Shown one piece after another: positions 14,986-28,158 of a stretch of DNA of 64,000 bases; position 1 is the stretch's first letter; each line of letters begins with the position of its first letter. The position numbers and the translations under genes were made by a program. The stretch lies in assembly GCF_036898095.1 (NCBI RefSeq), contig NC_090729.1, positions 69,085,724 to 69,149,723 of the forward strand. The letters run 5' to 3'. The notes under the pieces were generated by a model, which was not told the DNA's origin, made no database searches, and saw only the letters and a list, made by a program, of their open reading frames with translations. Source of the stretch: Palaemon carinicauda. Taxonomy: Eukaryota; Arthropoda; Malacostraca; Decapoda; Palaemonidae.

Positions 14986-15231
14986 TACCCGCCCCCAATA
15001 TTAATACAAGGGTATATATGGAGAGGCAATAATAAAAATAGTACATGGATATACATGGATTAAATTAGATGCATGTGCAAGAATAAGGATAGTGGCGATA
15101 GTATACAATGCAGTGTAAAGGTAATACATGTTCATGAAATAATATGAGAAGCAGATACAATAAAAATATAAACAGACGCTGCTGTAATGTACGTGATCAC
15201 ACATAAGAAGGGTATATGACAGTTAATGGTG
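14986..15231 (-). other. GypB 3' untranslated region
   Basis: About 245 bp of AT-rich sequence between the pol stop and the 3' LTR. No ORF or motif apart from the polypurine tract next to the LTR. Confidence 0.7.
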
Positions 15232-16983
15232 TCATATGTAGTCATTCATCCACGCTGGCCTTCTGGTGCACCGTGATGGGCGTGATTCCCGCACTGCTTG
15301 CAGGCTGGGCGTAGGGTGGCTAACCGGTGGCTGCTTGGGCGTAGTCAGGGCTGGATGCGTAGCAGGTGTGGCCCGCTCTGACTGGGGCCCCGATGATGTA
15401 AGTTGCAGGTGCTTCCTGTTACGGAGGGAGAGGCGCCCGCTGCCGTTCAGTCTGACTAGGTATTGTTGGTATGGGAGCGTTTCAGCCACGGTACCGGTAC
15501 GGTCCCACATCTTGGTGGCCTGATTTTGCACTCGCACTTGGGAGCCAGGGTTGATGACTGGAAGCATTCTGGAGGGTCCGTTCTCGGTGAGGTCAACACC
15601 ACTGTCAGCCATCTGACGTTCTCTATGCCGGAGGGTTGCCGCCGAGTGTTTGTCTACCGTGAGGTGCCAGCGGGTCGTAGGTACGACGTCTCGGAGCTGC
15701 CTGCCCGCTGCCATCTGGGCGGGTGACTTATTTATCCCGCAGAAGGGGTTGTTAAGGTACTGTAACATAGCCATTGAGGACTTGTCCGTGTCGAGGCTGC
15801 TGCCGCTGCCCGTGTTGGCCATTATTATCCGCTTCCCGACTTTGACTGCAGCCTCTACCCTGCCGTTGGACTGTGGGTACTGGGCGGATGATAGCCACAC
15901 GGACACGCCCCATAACTTGAAAAATTCCCCCATTTCCTCGCTTGCCAGTTTGGTGTCACCGTACGTGGAGATTTGCTCCGGGGCCCCCCACCTGGGGAAG
16001 TAACGACGTAACTGGGTCTTGATGTGAGGGGAGGAGGTGCCGTGGGGGAAGTGGGCCAACTCCAGCCAACCTGTGAGCCTGTCTGTGTAGGCCATGTACG
16101 TGTGTCCGTTGTGCTGGAACATATCCGCTACCGTCATCTGGAAGGAGTACTCGGGGGTTGGCGTGATGATGAGTTCCTCCGCCACCTGGGATGGCGTGTG
16201 TACGTCGCATTCTTCGCACAAGGATCGGTGATACTGCAGGACCCCCTCGAGTCCAGGCCAGTATACCGTCTGGCGTGTTTGTCGTTGCATAGAGTCCAGG
16301 CCTTGGGGCCCCACGTGTAGGTTGGCAGCCACCTGCTGACAAAGAGGCTCCAGGATAACTAGGCGGACGTTGCCCTGTTCGAATGTGTATGTGACTAAGT
16401 CTTGGATGACGGCCAGCCTCTCCCTGACACTGTAGAAGGGCCGAAGGCATGCAACTTCCTGGGACATCCTGTCGGCCCAGTCCCTAGCCAGGACCCTGGC
16501 CATGAGCAGCTGATGCACGGAGTCACTGACAGTAGCATGCCTGACACTCACCTCGTCCACGACGCAGCTGTCATGCTCTACTGCTGCCAAGACGGCGGCC
16601 ACTATGGCGTCGGTGAGGTCTTCGTCGAGATTCGCGTCGTGGGCACTGGGATCGGCTTTCAAGGCGGGGTATTGTAACAGGAAGTCTGCCGCACTGTTAC
16701 GCTTCCCCGACAGATACTTGATCCTGAATCGGTACTGCAGGGTTCTCTCCTTCAGCCTGAAGAGATGGGGGTTGGAGATTTCCATAAGGGCCCAATCCCC
16801 CAGCAACTTGGTTAACGGGGGTTGATCTGTCACGATGGTGAGGTTGAGGCACCCTAGCAAGAACAGCCTCGCTATCTGGAGACACCAGGCTACCGCAAGG
16901 GCTTCCCCCTCCACAGCCGCGTAGCCAGCTTCGGCAGCGGTAAGATGGTGGCTGCCACATAGTGCTAGGTGCCACCCGCCCAT
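15232..16983 (-). pseudogene. pol: GypB RNase H and integrase
   Basis: A single 583-codon frame, long for a decayed element. RNase H is shown by EGEALAVAWCLQ, VTDQPPLTKLL and the C-terminal RNSAADFLLQYP. The integrase zinc domain has CEEC, but the second His of H-x3-H appears replaced (LHVGPQGL). Core: the first Asp is in TVADMF and Glu in NGRVEAAVK. The expected second Asp lies in ISTYGDTKLAS, where Tyr stands at the usual position, so the integrase is probably dead even though its frame is open. A C-terminal PGSQVRVQNQATKMWDR block resembles the Gypsy integrase tail. Confidence 0.85.
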
Positions 16984-17103
16984 GCAGCAGAAGGGCGTGG
17001 CAGCAGAGCTGCATGCGCAATACTGCTGGAGGATTACAAACCCTATGCCCTCTTTGTTCCAGTCGGTGATCGCTGCTGTGGGGTGGCTCCTGTCGTAGTA
17101 GGC

Positions 17104-18193
17104 CTACCTGTCTTTAGCTAATTGGCCGATCGTGTCCTGGGCGTGATGGAATTTGGTGCGGAGTTCCTCGTCCCAGTACACTAACTTCCCCGTTGGCTTC
17201 TTGAGGAGCTCCCTGAATGGGTTCATGATGGGGGCTGTCGCGAGGAAGGGCACCAGCTGGTTGACGAATCCGTACCACACCCTTTTGTCGGTGATAAAGG
17301 ACTGACACGGCATCAGGAAGTTCTTGATGGTCGTCAAACGTTCCTCTGTTGGCTTGTAGGCCTCCCACCCCAAGTTGAAGCCCACAAAGTCCACTTCTCT
17401 TCTCGTGAACTGGAATTTCTCCGGCTTCAGGGTGACACCCTTAGCTGCGCATGTTTTGAGGAAGTCGTAGGCGTGCCAGAAAGCCCCTTCAATGCTGTTG
17501 TTGTAGAGCAGGGTGTCGTCCACGCACTTGTATTTCCTCTGGATGTCCTGGATGGCATCGTCGAATCGTTGAGTATATGCATCGCCGGCGGAGCAGTGCC
17601 CCATGGGGGTACGACGGTAACAAAATCTTCCCCAGGGGGTAATGAATGTGGTTATGGCGCAAGTTTCTTCATCTAGCTCTACCTGGTAGTATCCCCAGTA
17701 CGCATCTGCCACGGTCTTGAATGTGTGCTAAGGTACCCCGGGCACCGTGCCGAATGGGGCAGGAGTGTGGTGTGTCTCCCCGCAGACAGGATGCGTTGAG
17801 GCGCTGGTAGTCGACTGTACGGCGTGGCTGTCCTGACTTCTTGGCGACGACCATCAGTACCTGCCCGGCAGGTACTGGTTCTATGACGCCACGGGCGACA
17901 TCCTCTTCGAGCTGGGCCTTCACTTCCTCTTCCCAGTGTTTGGGCACCGATGCTGGGGTGTGGCATGCATAAGGTGTGGCTCCTGGGAGCAGGTGGATGT
18001 GATGTGGTTCCCCCTGCATCACTGGTAGTGGCTTTCTGGCTGTGTTAAATGTCGTCGTGGTGAAATGTTGCAGGAGCCAGGCTTCCAATCTGGCCGCATG
18101 TTCTTCCTGGGGCGGCAGGGGCACCTCGGTGGGTCGGTGTGGTACCTGGGTGGCCTGTCTGGCTGTGCCATCGAACAGCCCCACATGTGCCAC
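17104..18193 (-). pseudogene. pol: GypB reverse transcriptase
   Basis: Two frames overlap near 17,690. The upstream one carries the fingers (ARGVIEPVPAG, RRTVDYQRLNA). The downstream one carries motif A (ADAYWGYYQVELDEET), motif B-like FCYRRTPMGHCSAGDAYTQ and the catalytic CVDDTLLY, then the thumb (VDFVGFNLGWEAYKPT). The motif has Cys where Tyr or Phe is usual. The frame ends at 17,104 before RNase H. Confidence 0.85.
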
Positions 18194-18232
18194 CGCGGGG
18201 GGAGGGGTGGGGGAACTCCTTGGGTACCAGCG

Positions 18233-18524
18233 TCAAGTCCCTGCAGGCGTCCAGTGACAGGAAGAGATGCTTTGCCGACTGCATAAGTACATGTTCTGCT
18301 CCGTAGTTCGGCCTTGCAAGGTGACGGGGCACACGGCAGATCCAAGGCACTTCAGGGGGAGGTTTGCCACATCCCGCAGGTCGGCACGGGGTGTAAGGGC
18401 GGCTGGGCAGACTTGGAGGTGCGACAGCAGGGAGGGGCCGGCCACACATACCTGTACCCCGGTGTCCACACAGCGGCGACAGGCACTCGCACTCCTGTGG
18501 CGGTGTGGACGACTGTCACCTCCA
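18233..18524 (-). pseudogene. pol: GypB aspartic protease remnant
   Basis: The frame at 18,469 reads MDTGVQVCVAG. DTG is the catalytic triplet of retroelement aspartic proteases. The preceding sequence (VTVVHTATGVRVPVAAV) reads in a neighbouring frame, so a frameshift lies just before the triplet. The distal flap and second conserved block are not clear. Confidence 0.6.
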
Positions 18525-19566
18525 CTACTGAGTGGCGGGCGAGGTTGGCGCCCGCAACAAGCACAGCACTAGACACAGCACTTGACACATCTGTCGGGGA
18601 TCCTGCTGTTTTTGCATGAGATTTCCTGCAGCATTTGTGATAGTGGCCCTGCTTGCAGCACCCATTGCATACGGCGGACTTGGCGGGGCATGAGGCTCTG
18701 CCAGGGGCGTGGCGGCCGCCGCAGTTCTAGCAGGGAGGAGGTGGGGTACCCCTACCTGTACCAGCGATGGTTGCATTTGGATGATCTGCCTCGGGTATCT
18801 TGCTGCCAGCCGCGCAAGCAGTTTCCCTCCAATTGCATTGGCGCGCAGCGGCGTAAACACAGGCCGCCTTGTAAGCACAGCACCTGGCCCTAAGGGCGCT
18901 AACACTATTAATAGCATTGCTACATTGATACACATGACGACGCATAGCCTCATCACTTAGGCCCACCCTTAACTTAGGTAGTAACATATATTCGGCTAGA
19001 TTACACTGACACTGAGGGCACTGGAAATTACAATCGGTGACCTTTTGGGAACACCTTAAAAAATAATCACTAACACTTTCTCCTGGGCCTTATATCGCAT
19101 TGAAAAACTCCGACCATAACACAGCACGGTTTGTAGAGCGTAACACAATATCACAAATGAAATCCATGGCTTCCCTAGCAGTGAGGTTACTCCATTCCTG
19201 TGAGGTAAATCTGGCGTCCAGCGCTCGTTGCAGAGAGGGCGTGCAGTATAGCCTGATGTGGTGGACAACCTCGTGGGGCAGTGGTCTGCACAATTCGATG
19301 CAACATTCCATCGACCTCCTCCAGGGCCTGAATGCGGCGGGCTTCAGCTCAATTTCACACTTCTCCGGGGCTGCAGACGCAGGGACACGAGGTGCAGGGG
19401 CAGCATGTGTCGTAATCCGGTCGCAGAGGGTGTTGATCATTTGTTGCTGTGTCGCCATGGCCTGCCTGGCTTCTTGCAGGGCAGGAATGAGCCCATGGGG
19501 GACGAGGCATGCGGCCCTTGGGGTGGACTGTGCTGAGCGGCGCTGGAAGGGCATGGTGAGGGTCAC
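18525..19566 (-). pseudogene. gag: GypB gag with CCHC zinc knuckle
   Basis: The ATG at 19,566 opens 158 codons with a helical N-terminal part (ALQEARQAMATQQQMIN) and a capsid-like region (ELKPAAFRPWRRSMECC). A frameshift near 19,090 breaks it. Downstream, near 18,620-18,660, another frame reads CNGCCKQGHYHKCC, which fits the nucleocapsid knuckle C-x2-C-x4-H-x4-C. It would bind element RNA in virus-like particles. Confidence 0.75.
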
Positions 19567-19592
19567 GGAGGTCCTTGAAAATCACTGCGCCA

Positions 19593-19755
19593 TATTAGAT
19601 GTCAAGGTGGGACAAGAGATACACAGTGGTGGAGGTGTGTGATTTATTGGGTACTGAGATACATACTGGCCACAGTTGCTCTTTGCAACTGTCACAGTCA
19701 CCTGGCGCCTGCCCGCCATGGGAAAACACATCTTACTAATGCAGGTACTCCATCA
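19593..19755 (-). repeat. GypB 5' LTR
   Basis: 163 bp partner. Directly after its CTAATA end the minus strand reads TGGCGCAGTG (19,592 downward), a likely tRNA primer-binding site. This placement fixes the LTR end and supports the unusual TG...TA termini. Confidence 0.9.
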
Positions 19756-20454
19756 AAGCATAAATTCTCTGTGCAGAAGCTCTTAAGCTGAGTATAGTTA
19801 TTCTGAGTCAAATCTGATCTGTTACCTTTACAAAGATGATAAGCCTACTGCTTCTCCAAATAAGCACATCTACAATCATTACTGAACCATGGTTTGTCTT
19901 TCACTCAATACCTTAGCACACGAGAAGAGATGTGCCTTTCAATCATGTTAACTAAATTTTTATCCCAAATGAACAACAGGCTCAACACTAATATACAATT
20001 GTGACCAATTTAAGCCCAAAAGATCAATCAAAATTCCATTCCATTCTGCTTGAGATTATTTATAAATCTTACATGAGTTTGACACATCAGGGACAGGCTG
20101 CTCAGTCTTAACTACTAATGAAATCAAGGCATGATTAGATGTCCCAACTAGAGAACCAACATTACTTGTCATAATGCCAGGAGAGTCAAGTGTATACCAG
20201 ATTCAATCAGTTACCAGACCAGCGATTAGCTTTACTTATGATGCGCTCACAGCCTTTCAGAGGCAAAGTTCAAAGCTCTTCAGACATGGCGATCAGTAGG
20301 AGAAACAGAATTTAACCACTCCCTATGGTGAGCATTAAAATCACCAACAAAAACAAAAGAGTCCTTTTTATCATTTTGTATCTTAGCCATAATGGTAAAA
20401 AGACAATTGAAGATAGAATCATCTAAGTCTGGAGTCCGGTCGATTGAACACAAA
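19756..20454 (-). mobile_element. LINE-A copy b, middle part (endonuclease)
   Basis: This continues the same LINE-A copy beyond GypB. On the minus strand, the frame ending at 20,280 reads SIDRTPDLDDSIFN, then VFVGDFNAHHREWLNS. GDFNAHH is the core of the apurinic-type endonuclease that nicks target DNA for LINEs. Further 3', sequence near 19,860-19,910 corresponds to the linker block also found on the plus strand near 30,530-30,560. Frame breaks show decay. Confidence 0.85.
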
Positions 20455-20985
20455 TAGTCTGGCCTATTCTTTATACATTTTCCTCTCTCCTCACACACAT
20501 GACAACACTAAAATTATCAAACAATTCTTATTCTCTCAAGAGGTTAACTACTGCACTGTAATTGTTCAGTGGCTACTTTACTCTTGGTACGGGTAGAAGA
20601 GACTCGCTAGCTATGACAAGCAGCTCTTCTAGGAGAAGGACACTCCAATTTCAAACCATTATTTCCTAGTCATGGGTAGTGCCATAGCCTCTGTACCATG
20701 GTCTTCCACTGTCTTGGGTTAAAAGATCTCTTGATTGAGGGTACACTCGGGCAAATTATTATAGCTTGTTTTTTTCCTCTTGTTATATTCACGTTTTCAT
20801 AGTTTATATGTGAAAGATTATTTTAATGTTATTGTTCTTAAACTTTTCTTGTAGTTTTTCCTTATTTCCTTTCCTCGCTGGGCTATTTTCCCTTTTGGAG
20901 CCCTTGGGCTTATAGCACCATGCTTTTCCAACTAGGGTTGTAGCTTAGCAAGTAATAATAATAACAATAATAATAATAATAATAA
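20455..20985 (+). repeat. R1 dispersed repeat, copy 2, inserted in LINE-A endonuclease
   Basis: This plus-strand R1 starts 5'-truncated (tagtctggcctattc) and ends in the shared LINE-A-type tail followed by (TAA)n. It splits the LINE-A endonuclease between VIKVCGR (right) and YLCSIDRTPD (left). Its insertion is therefore younger than that LINE-A copy. Confidence 0.8.
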
Positions 20986-21290
20986 TACCTGCCACAAACT
21001 TTTATTACCTGAATCTCATGACATCCACATTCATAGCAGGACTTAAAAGCAGCAGGGTACTCAGTTCTAGTATACACTGCCATTCCCCTGGAGCTTAAGA
21101 ATGGCATCCCGTTTCAAAATTATTGGCTTCTTAAAACTACTTAAAGAGAACTCAGATGAGTGCCTCATATTAGAAACCAAAGTTTTTGAGCACAATAGAA
21201 TATCATACCGTCTGTAGGCAACTCTAAGGTCTTGAATCTTTGCATGCAGTCTACGAATATTACAATACAGTAGCCGACACTTCACGCAAT
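20986..21290 (-). mobile_element. LINE-A copy b, 5' part (endonuclease start)
   Basis: The minus-strand frame from 21,285 reads LLYCNIRRLHAKIQDLR, then YDILLCSKTLV, which is the beginning of the endonuclease domain (N-R-L-I type motif followed by the SET motif, here SKT). It continues VYTRTEYPAAFKSCYECG, then EIQVIKVCG. The copy is 5'-truncated or unrecognisable beyond about 21,290. Confidence 0.8.
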
Positions 21291-21599
21291 CTAGGACGTA
21301 CTAGTCCTGGATTTTACTCAATGTTTCCAGATAGGATAAGAATCAATAGCAATATAAAAGATTCATCGTACTTAAAAAATAAATTAACAATAATTATAAA
21401 AACAAAATGTTCAGAAATATAAATAAAGTGATTGATAAAACCCGTAGACTATAGACAGAAAGTAGGAGGAGCCGATACTGTACACCATGCAAGGCTAAAT
21501 AACCTCCAGGATAGCCACTTCAACTGAAGGGAGGACAGTAAGGATGATTTTGAAGATATGAAGAAGCAGGTAAAGGAAAGACAACCTCATTATAAACCA
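21291..21599. other. Stretch with no recognised feature
   Basis: AT-rich. No gene or repeat identified. Confidence 0.4.
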
Positions 21600-22026
21600 C
21601 CAGGTAGTAAGTTGGCCAAGGCACCAGCCACCCGTTGAGATACTACCGCTAGAGGTCATTTGACCGCCCACACAGTAGGCTACTAATTTACATTGGATCC
21701 CTTTCGCTGGTTACGGCTCATTTCATCTATACCGACACATACACAGAATAGTCTGGCCTATTCTTTAAACATTCCCCTCTTTCCTATTCTATCTTATTTC
21801 TCTTCCTCTTGTCATTTTGCAGTTTTATAGTTTATATATGAAAGACTTATTTTAATGTTAATAATGTTCTTAAACTTTTCCTTAGTTCATTTCCTTATTT
21901 CCTCTCCTCACTGAGCTATTTTCCCTGCTGGAGCCCTTGGGCTTATAGCATCCTGCTTTTCCAACTAGGGCTGTAGCTTAATAATAATAATGATAATAAT
22001 AATACTAATAATGATAATAATAATAA
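21600..22026 (+). repeat. R1 dispersed repeat, copy 3, internally deleted
   Basis: It starts with cacccgttgagatactaccg, passes ggttacggctcattt and tagtctggcctattcttt, then jumps to attctatcttatttctc and the shared tail with a TAA-type end. The central block present in copies 1, 2 and 4 is missing. Confidence 0.75.
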
Positions 22027-22074
22027 AATTTGCCCAACACGTTATTTCAAAAACCCAGAGGAAAAAAATAAGAT

Positions 22075-22500
22075 AGAATAATGTCCCCGAGTGTACCCTA
22101 AAGCAAGAGAACTTTAATCCAAGACAGTGGAAGACCATGGTACAGAGACTATGACACTACCCAAGACTAGAGAACAATGATTTGATTTTGGAGTGTCCTC
22201 CTCTTAGAAGAGCTGCTTACTATAGCTAAAGAGTCTGTTCTACACTTACCAAGAGTAAAGTAGCCACTGAACAATTACAGTGCAGTACTTAATCTCTTAA
22301 GTGATGAAGAATTGCATGGTAATCTCAGTGTTGTCAGGTCTATAAGGACAGAGGAGAATGTGTAAAGAATAGGCCAGACTATTCTGTGTACGTGAAGGCA
22401 AAGGAAAAATAACCCGTAACCAGAGAGAGGGGTTCAATGTAGTACTGTCTGGTCAGTCAATGAACCCAATAATTTTCTAGCGGTAGTATCTCAACGGGTG
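22075..22500 (-). repeat. R1 dispersed repeat, copy 4 (minus, tail-less)
   Basis: Minus-strand R1 with body blocks (gaagaccatggtacagag, tttggagtgtcctcc, aggccagactattctg) up to the cggtagtatctcaacggg end. It lacks the LINE-A-type tail, and its truncated 3' side faces copy 3, so the two lie tail to tail. Confidence 0.75.
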
Positions 22501-22510
22501 TGTGTGTGTT

Positions 22511-22757
<247 letters not shown>

Positions 22758-22854
22758 TTCAGTTAAATTTCTCTTCAAGAAATAACAATAAAATCTGGCA
22801 ATTTTCAGAATTGTACATAATATTGAGTTGCACAAGTTAAAATTTGTCTGACTA

Positions 22855-24479
<1,625 letters not shown>

Positions 24480-24684
24480 TTGAGTTAAAAGTAATGGCTG
24501 CATCGGCAGAGTTTATTTTCTTATCCAATTTTTCCATTTTCCGGATAATTCCCTTCTCTAGAGCGCTGCAATCAGCCAGCAGACTTGAAAAATTCATCAG
24601 TCGGGTGAATGACAAAATCGGGAAGACTTTTCAAGTATATTCTCACAAAATACAAGTAAAACTTTTGGTACAAAATAGTAAAAA

Positions 24685-24728
24685 CTACGACGCGTTTCGA
24701 GGATAAGTCCTTCCTCTTCTTCAGGTAG
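24685..24728 (-). ncRNA. Hammerhead-ribozyme-like motif in PLE-L
   Basis: On the minus strand 44 nt downstream of the ORF fit a small type I hammerhead. Stem I pairs CTAC with GTAG. The core is CTGAAGA, stem II pairs GAGGA with TCCTC, then comes GAAA, a two-pair stem III (AC/GT around GC) and a GTC cleavage site. One extra A sits between the core and stem II, so activity is uncertain. Penelope-like elements are known to carry minimal hammerheads of this kind (established for the family). Confidence 0.5.
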
Positions 24729-24804
24729 AGAGTAAGGTGGATGCTGCAGTCGGGTGGTATTTATACCCAGGATCAGGATTACAAGTGAAAGGGGGCTGGA
24801 ATTT

Positions 24805-26073
24805 TCATTGGTTTTCATTGGTTGATCGGAGCTGATATGGTATGGTGCCTGGTGTACGATGATCTCGGCCGGGAATACCAGTCTGTGACGTCATCGGGGG
24901 ACCTGAGTTTTGATTGGCTGAGGCGCGCTCTGAGCCAGCCAGGCTGCTCTCCCGCTCAGAAAAGTGTCCCACGTGGCTGAGATCATTTCCTACTTCGGCG
25001 TCAAAATTCGGGTTTCTTGATGTATCAATACGACGGCTTGATGGTAACAAAATCATCTCTTGGGTCGTATTAAGGGTGGGTTTATCTCGCTGTATCAGTA
25101 GAGCTTCTACGATGCGTAGACGTCGACCATCTGGGGCGCTACCAATAATCTTGGTGTTACTGACAATATCAGCTCGACAAATAGGGGTGTTATGTCTTTG
25201 TAGGGCATGATTCTTTATAGCCCCTTGCTGTACGTGGCAAGAAATTCTCTTGGAAAGACGCACAGTTGTCATGCCAATATAATTCCCGGGACAACCACGG
25301 ATAGGGCATTGATATGCATAGACAACATTCGTCTTCTTTAAGAAATCCTGCTCTGGGGGCGCTGGGTTATTCCTCATAATAAGGCTTTTCGTCTTGGCCG
25401 TTTGGTAATATATAATGAAGTCCAATTTCTGGGTGTCTTCAGTAGGGGATACATTATTCTTGATGATTTCTTTCATTGCCTTCTCGTCTTGCAGGTAATT
25501 CGGATGCATATGTCCTTTGTAAAATAGCTTGATGTTATTGCTACTGTCGATTCTCTCGGCGGGGTCGGGTTCGTACCACTTGTCTACTGCTTTCCTGACT
25601 TCCTTTTGGACGTGCTTATTGGAGAATCCATTGTTGACAAGTACTTGGGATATTCGGTCCAGTTCCTTGTGTGTGTCGCACCAGGTGGAACAGTGCGACA
25701 GGGCCCTCCTGACGTAAGCCTTGATGGTAGAACTCTTATATCGGGTGGGGCACTCACTGTCTCCATTCAAGCACATGCCTATGTTTGTGGGTTTGGTATA
25801 CACTGTGGTCCGAAATCCATTCTCCGTCGAGGTGACTGGGACATCTAGGAACGGGAGGCGATTATCTTGGCTGTGTTCGAGGGTGAAACGGAGTACACTA
25901 TGATCCTCAAACATCTTCCTCAAAGTCTCGATTTCATCACTTGATCTCGCTTTCACAAAGGTATCGTCTATGTACCTAAAGTACAGAAAGGGGCATTCTA
26001 CACGGGAGAACACTCTCTCTTCTACAATTCCCATGTAAAAATTCGCGAATAGGACTCCCAGGGGTGAGCCCAT
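24805..26073 (-). pseudogene. PLE-L RT C-terminal part and GIY-YIG endonuclease
   Basis: 422 codons. Motif B-like QKDGVAMGSPLGVLFANF precedes the catalytic YIDD (25,974-25,963). After the RT thumb comes the Penelope-type GIY-YIG endonuclease: NVVYAYQCPIRGCPGNYIGM, with paired cysteines, followed by RLSKRISCH. These elements use the nuclease to cut DNA and prime reverse transcription. This arm keeps the Y-I-G triplet. The tail (after about residue 330) is Ser/Asn-rich. Confidence 0.9.
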
Positions 26074-26225
26074 CGCTACACCATCCTTCTGTAAGTAGGT
26101 ATGCCCTCGATGGGTGGTAAAGGGGGCCCTCTTCGTACAGATGGCTAGGAGGGTCCGAAGGGCTGGTTCAGGGATGTTCAGAGATGGTGTAGAGTCGTCC
26201 CTATAGACCCTATCTGCGATAAGGT

Positions 26226-27074
26226 CTATGTTTCGTCCACAGGCACGTTTGTGAATAAAGACTCTACATCCATCGATGCAATAACTCCATCACACGTAGA
26301 GTCCTTAATTTTATCCAGGAATTCAGTGGATGAAGCTACACAGTAACGATTTGGAATGTAGGGCGTCAGAATGGCATTCAGTCGTTTGGCAAGCTGGTAA
26401 GTCGGAGTAGGGCATTGACTTATAATGGGGCGTAGGGGGTTGCCCTGCTTGTGGGTTTTCACATTGCCATAAAGGTAGCCCGGCCAGAAATCCCCTGAAA
26501 TAACTGGTAGGTGCATGGCATTAGTTGCTGCATTCACGGCCTCGATGGTTTTGTTAGCCTCTTTCTTGATTTCTTCGATAGGGTTTCTAGTGAGACGCAC
26601 AAATTTTGAGGAATCAGCCAGGATGTCGTCGAGTTTCTTGTGGTGTTCCTCTGTGTCAATAAGCACAAAGGCAGCAGTCTTGTCTACCCTACGAACAGTA
26701 ACACCAGCAACCTGCTTAAGTTCCTTGGCAGCTGCCTTCATATCCTGGGTGACGATACCACTGGTGTAACGACCCCTCTCAGTGAGGGCCTCAGCAAGAA
26801 GCAAGGGCTGGAGGGCATCAGTAGTCCCCAGGGCTCCACGATCTTGAAGGGCGAGGATTGAGTCAAGTAGCAGCTCGACCTCGAGGCGTTTATCAGTGGG
26901 CCTTGGTCTGGTCACGTAGTGGCAGTTGAGGACCATCTTGAGGATTTGTTCCTGTGCAGGAGTCGGGGTATACCCCGAGATATTGATGTACTCCTGGCGT
27001 TCCTGTGGTATACGAAGTTTGCCACCGTTGAGGTTGATCAATTTCTTCAGGATGGTGCGGGTCCTCTTCTGCAT
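26226..27074 (-). pseudogene. PLE-L reverse transcriptase, N-terminal part
   Basis: 282 codons from an internal ATG; the open frame continues upstream to the arm edge. It includes the RT fingers (WPGYLYGNVKTHKQGNPLRP) and the motif A region, with DVESLFTNVP at its end. A TAG follows VDET because of a one-base frame change, and the protein resumes in the next frame toward motif B. The right arm has the same break at the mirrored position. Confidence 0.88.
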
Positions 27075-27113
27075 GTCTCTCTTCTTAAGGATTCGGAGGG
27101 CATGGGTAATGTT

Positions 27114-27118
27114 GTCAG
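27114..27118. other. 5-bp spacer at the centre of the palindrome
   Basis: GTCAG separates the two arms. The flanks (catgggtaatgtt and aacattacccatg) are perfect reverse complements. Confidence 0.95.
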
Positions 27119-27157
27119 AACATTACCCATGCCCTCCGAATCCTTAAGAAGAGAGAC

Positions 27158-28006
27158 ATGCAGAAGAGGACCCGCACCATCCTGAAGAAATTGATCAACC
27201 TCAACGGTGGCAAACTTCGTATACCACAGGAACGCCAAGAGTACATCAATATCTCGGGGTATACCCCGACTCCTGCACAGGAACAAATCCTCAAGATGGG
27301 CCTCAACTGCCACTACGTGACCAGACCAAGGCCCACTGATAAACGCCTCGAGGTCGAGCTGCTACTTGACTCAATCCTCGCCCTTCAAGATCGTGGAGCC
27401 CTGGGGACTACTGATGCCCTCCAGCCCTTGCTTCTTGCTGAGGCCCTCACTGAGAGGGGTCGTTACACCAGTGGTATCGTCACCCAGGATATGAAGGCAG
27501 CTGCCAAGGAACTTAAGCAGGTTGCTGGTGTTACTGTTCGTAGGGCAGACAAGACTGCTGCCTTTGTGCTTATTGACACAGAGGAATACCACAAGAAACT
27601 CGACGACATCCTGGCTGATTCCTCAAAATTTGTGCGCCTCACTAGAAACCCTATCGAAGAAATCAAGAAAGAGGCTAACAAAACCATCGAGGCCGTGAAT
27701 GCAGCAACCAATGCCATGCACCTACCAGTTATTTCAGGGGATTTCTGGCCGGGCTACGTTTATGGCAATGTGAAAACCCACAAGCAGGGCAACCCCCTAC
27801 GCCCCATTATAAGTCAATGCCCTACTCCGACTTACCAGCTTGCCAAACGACTGAATGCCATCCTGACGCCCTACATTCCAAATCGTTACTGTGTAGCTTC
27901 ATCCACTGAATTCCTGGATAAAATTAAGGACTCTACGTGTGATGGAGTTATTGCATCGATGGATGTAGAGTCTTTATTCACAAACGTGCCTGTGGACGAA
28001 ACATAG
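27158..28006 (+). pseudogene. PLE-R reverse transcriptase, N-terminal part
   Basis: Mirror of 26,226-27,074, 282 codons. It shows four substitutions from the left arm: V/G in ILKM-LNCHY, V/A in VRR-DKT, H/Y in EE-HKK and L/V in GY-YGNV. It ends at the same TAG after VDET. Continuation toward motif B lies in the next frame. Confidence 0.88.
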
Positions 28007-28158
28007 ACCTTATCGCAGATAGGGTCTATAGGGACGACTCTACACCATCTCTGAACATCCCTGAACCAGCCCTTCGGACCCTCCTAGCCATCTGTACGAA
28101 GAGGGCCCCCTTTACCACCCATCGAGGGCATACCTACTTACAGAAGGATGGTGTAGCG

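Larger units (their letters stand above)
14823..19755 (-). mobile_element. GypB: Ty3/Gypsy LTR retrotransposon nested in LINE-A
   Basis: A 4,933-bp element on the minus strand with short 163-bp LTRs (14,823-14,985 and 19,593-19,755). I count about 15 mismatches between the LTRs, nearly all transitions, so this insertion is older than GypA. The flanks show an imperfect 5-bp duplication (cagca at 14,818-14,822, aagca at 19,756-19,760). LINE-A coding sequence continues on both sides, which proves the nesting. Domain order is gag with a zinc knuckle, protease, RT, RNase H, integrase. Multiple frameshifts inactivate it. Confidence 0.92.
24480..27113 (-). mobile_element. Penelope-like element, left arm of palindrome (PLE-L)
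   Basis: A 2,634-bp 5'-truncated Penelope-like element on the minus strand. Its 5' edge (27,113) lies inside the coding region; the first readable residues are NITHALRILKK. It carries the RT and GIY-YIG endonuclease coding parts and a 3' region with a hammerhead-like motif. It mirrors 27,119-29,752 around position 27,116 with no net length difference. The outer end stops at a short (ATT)n tract. Confidence 0.93.
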
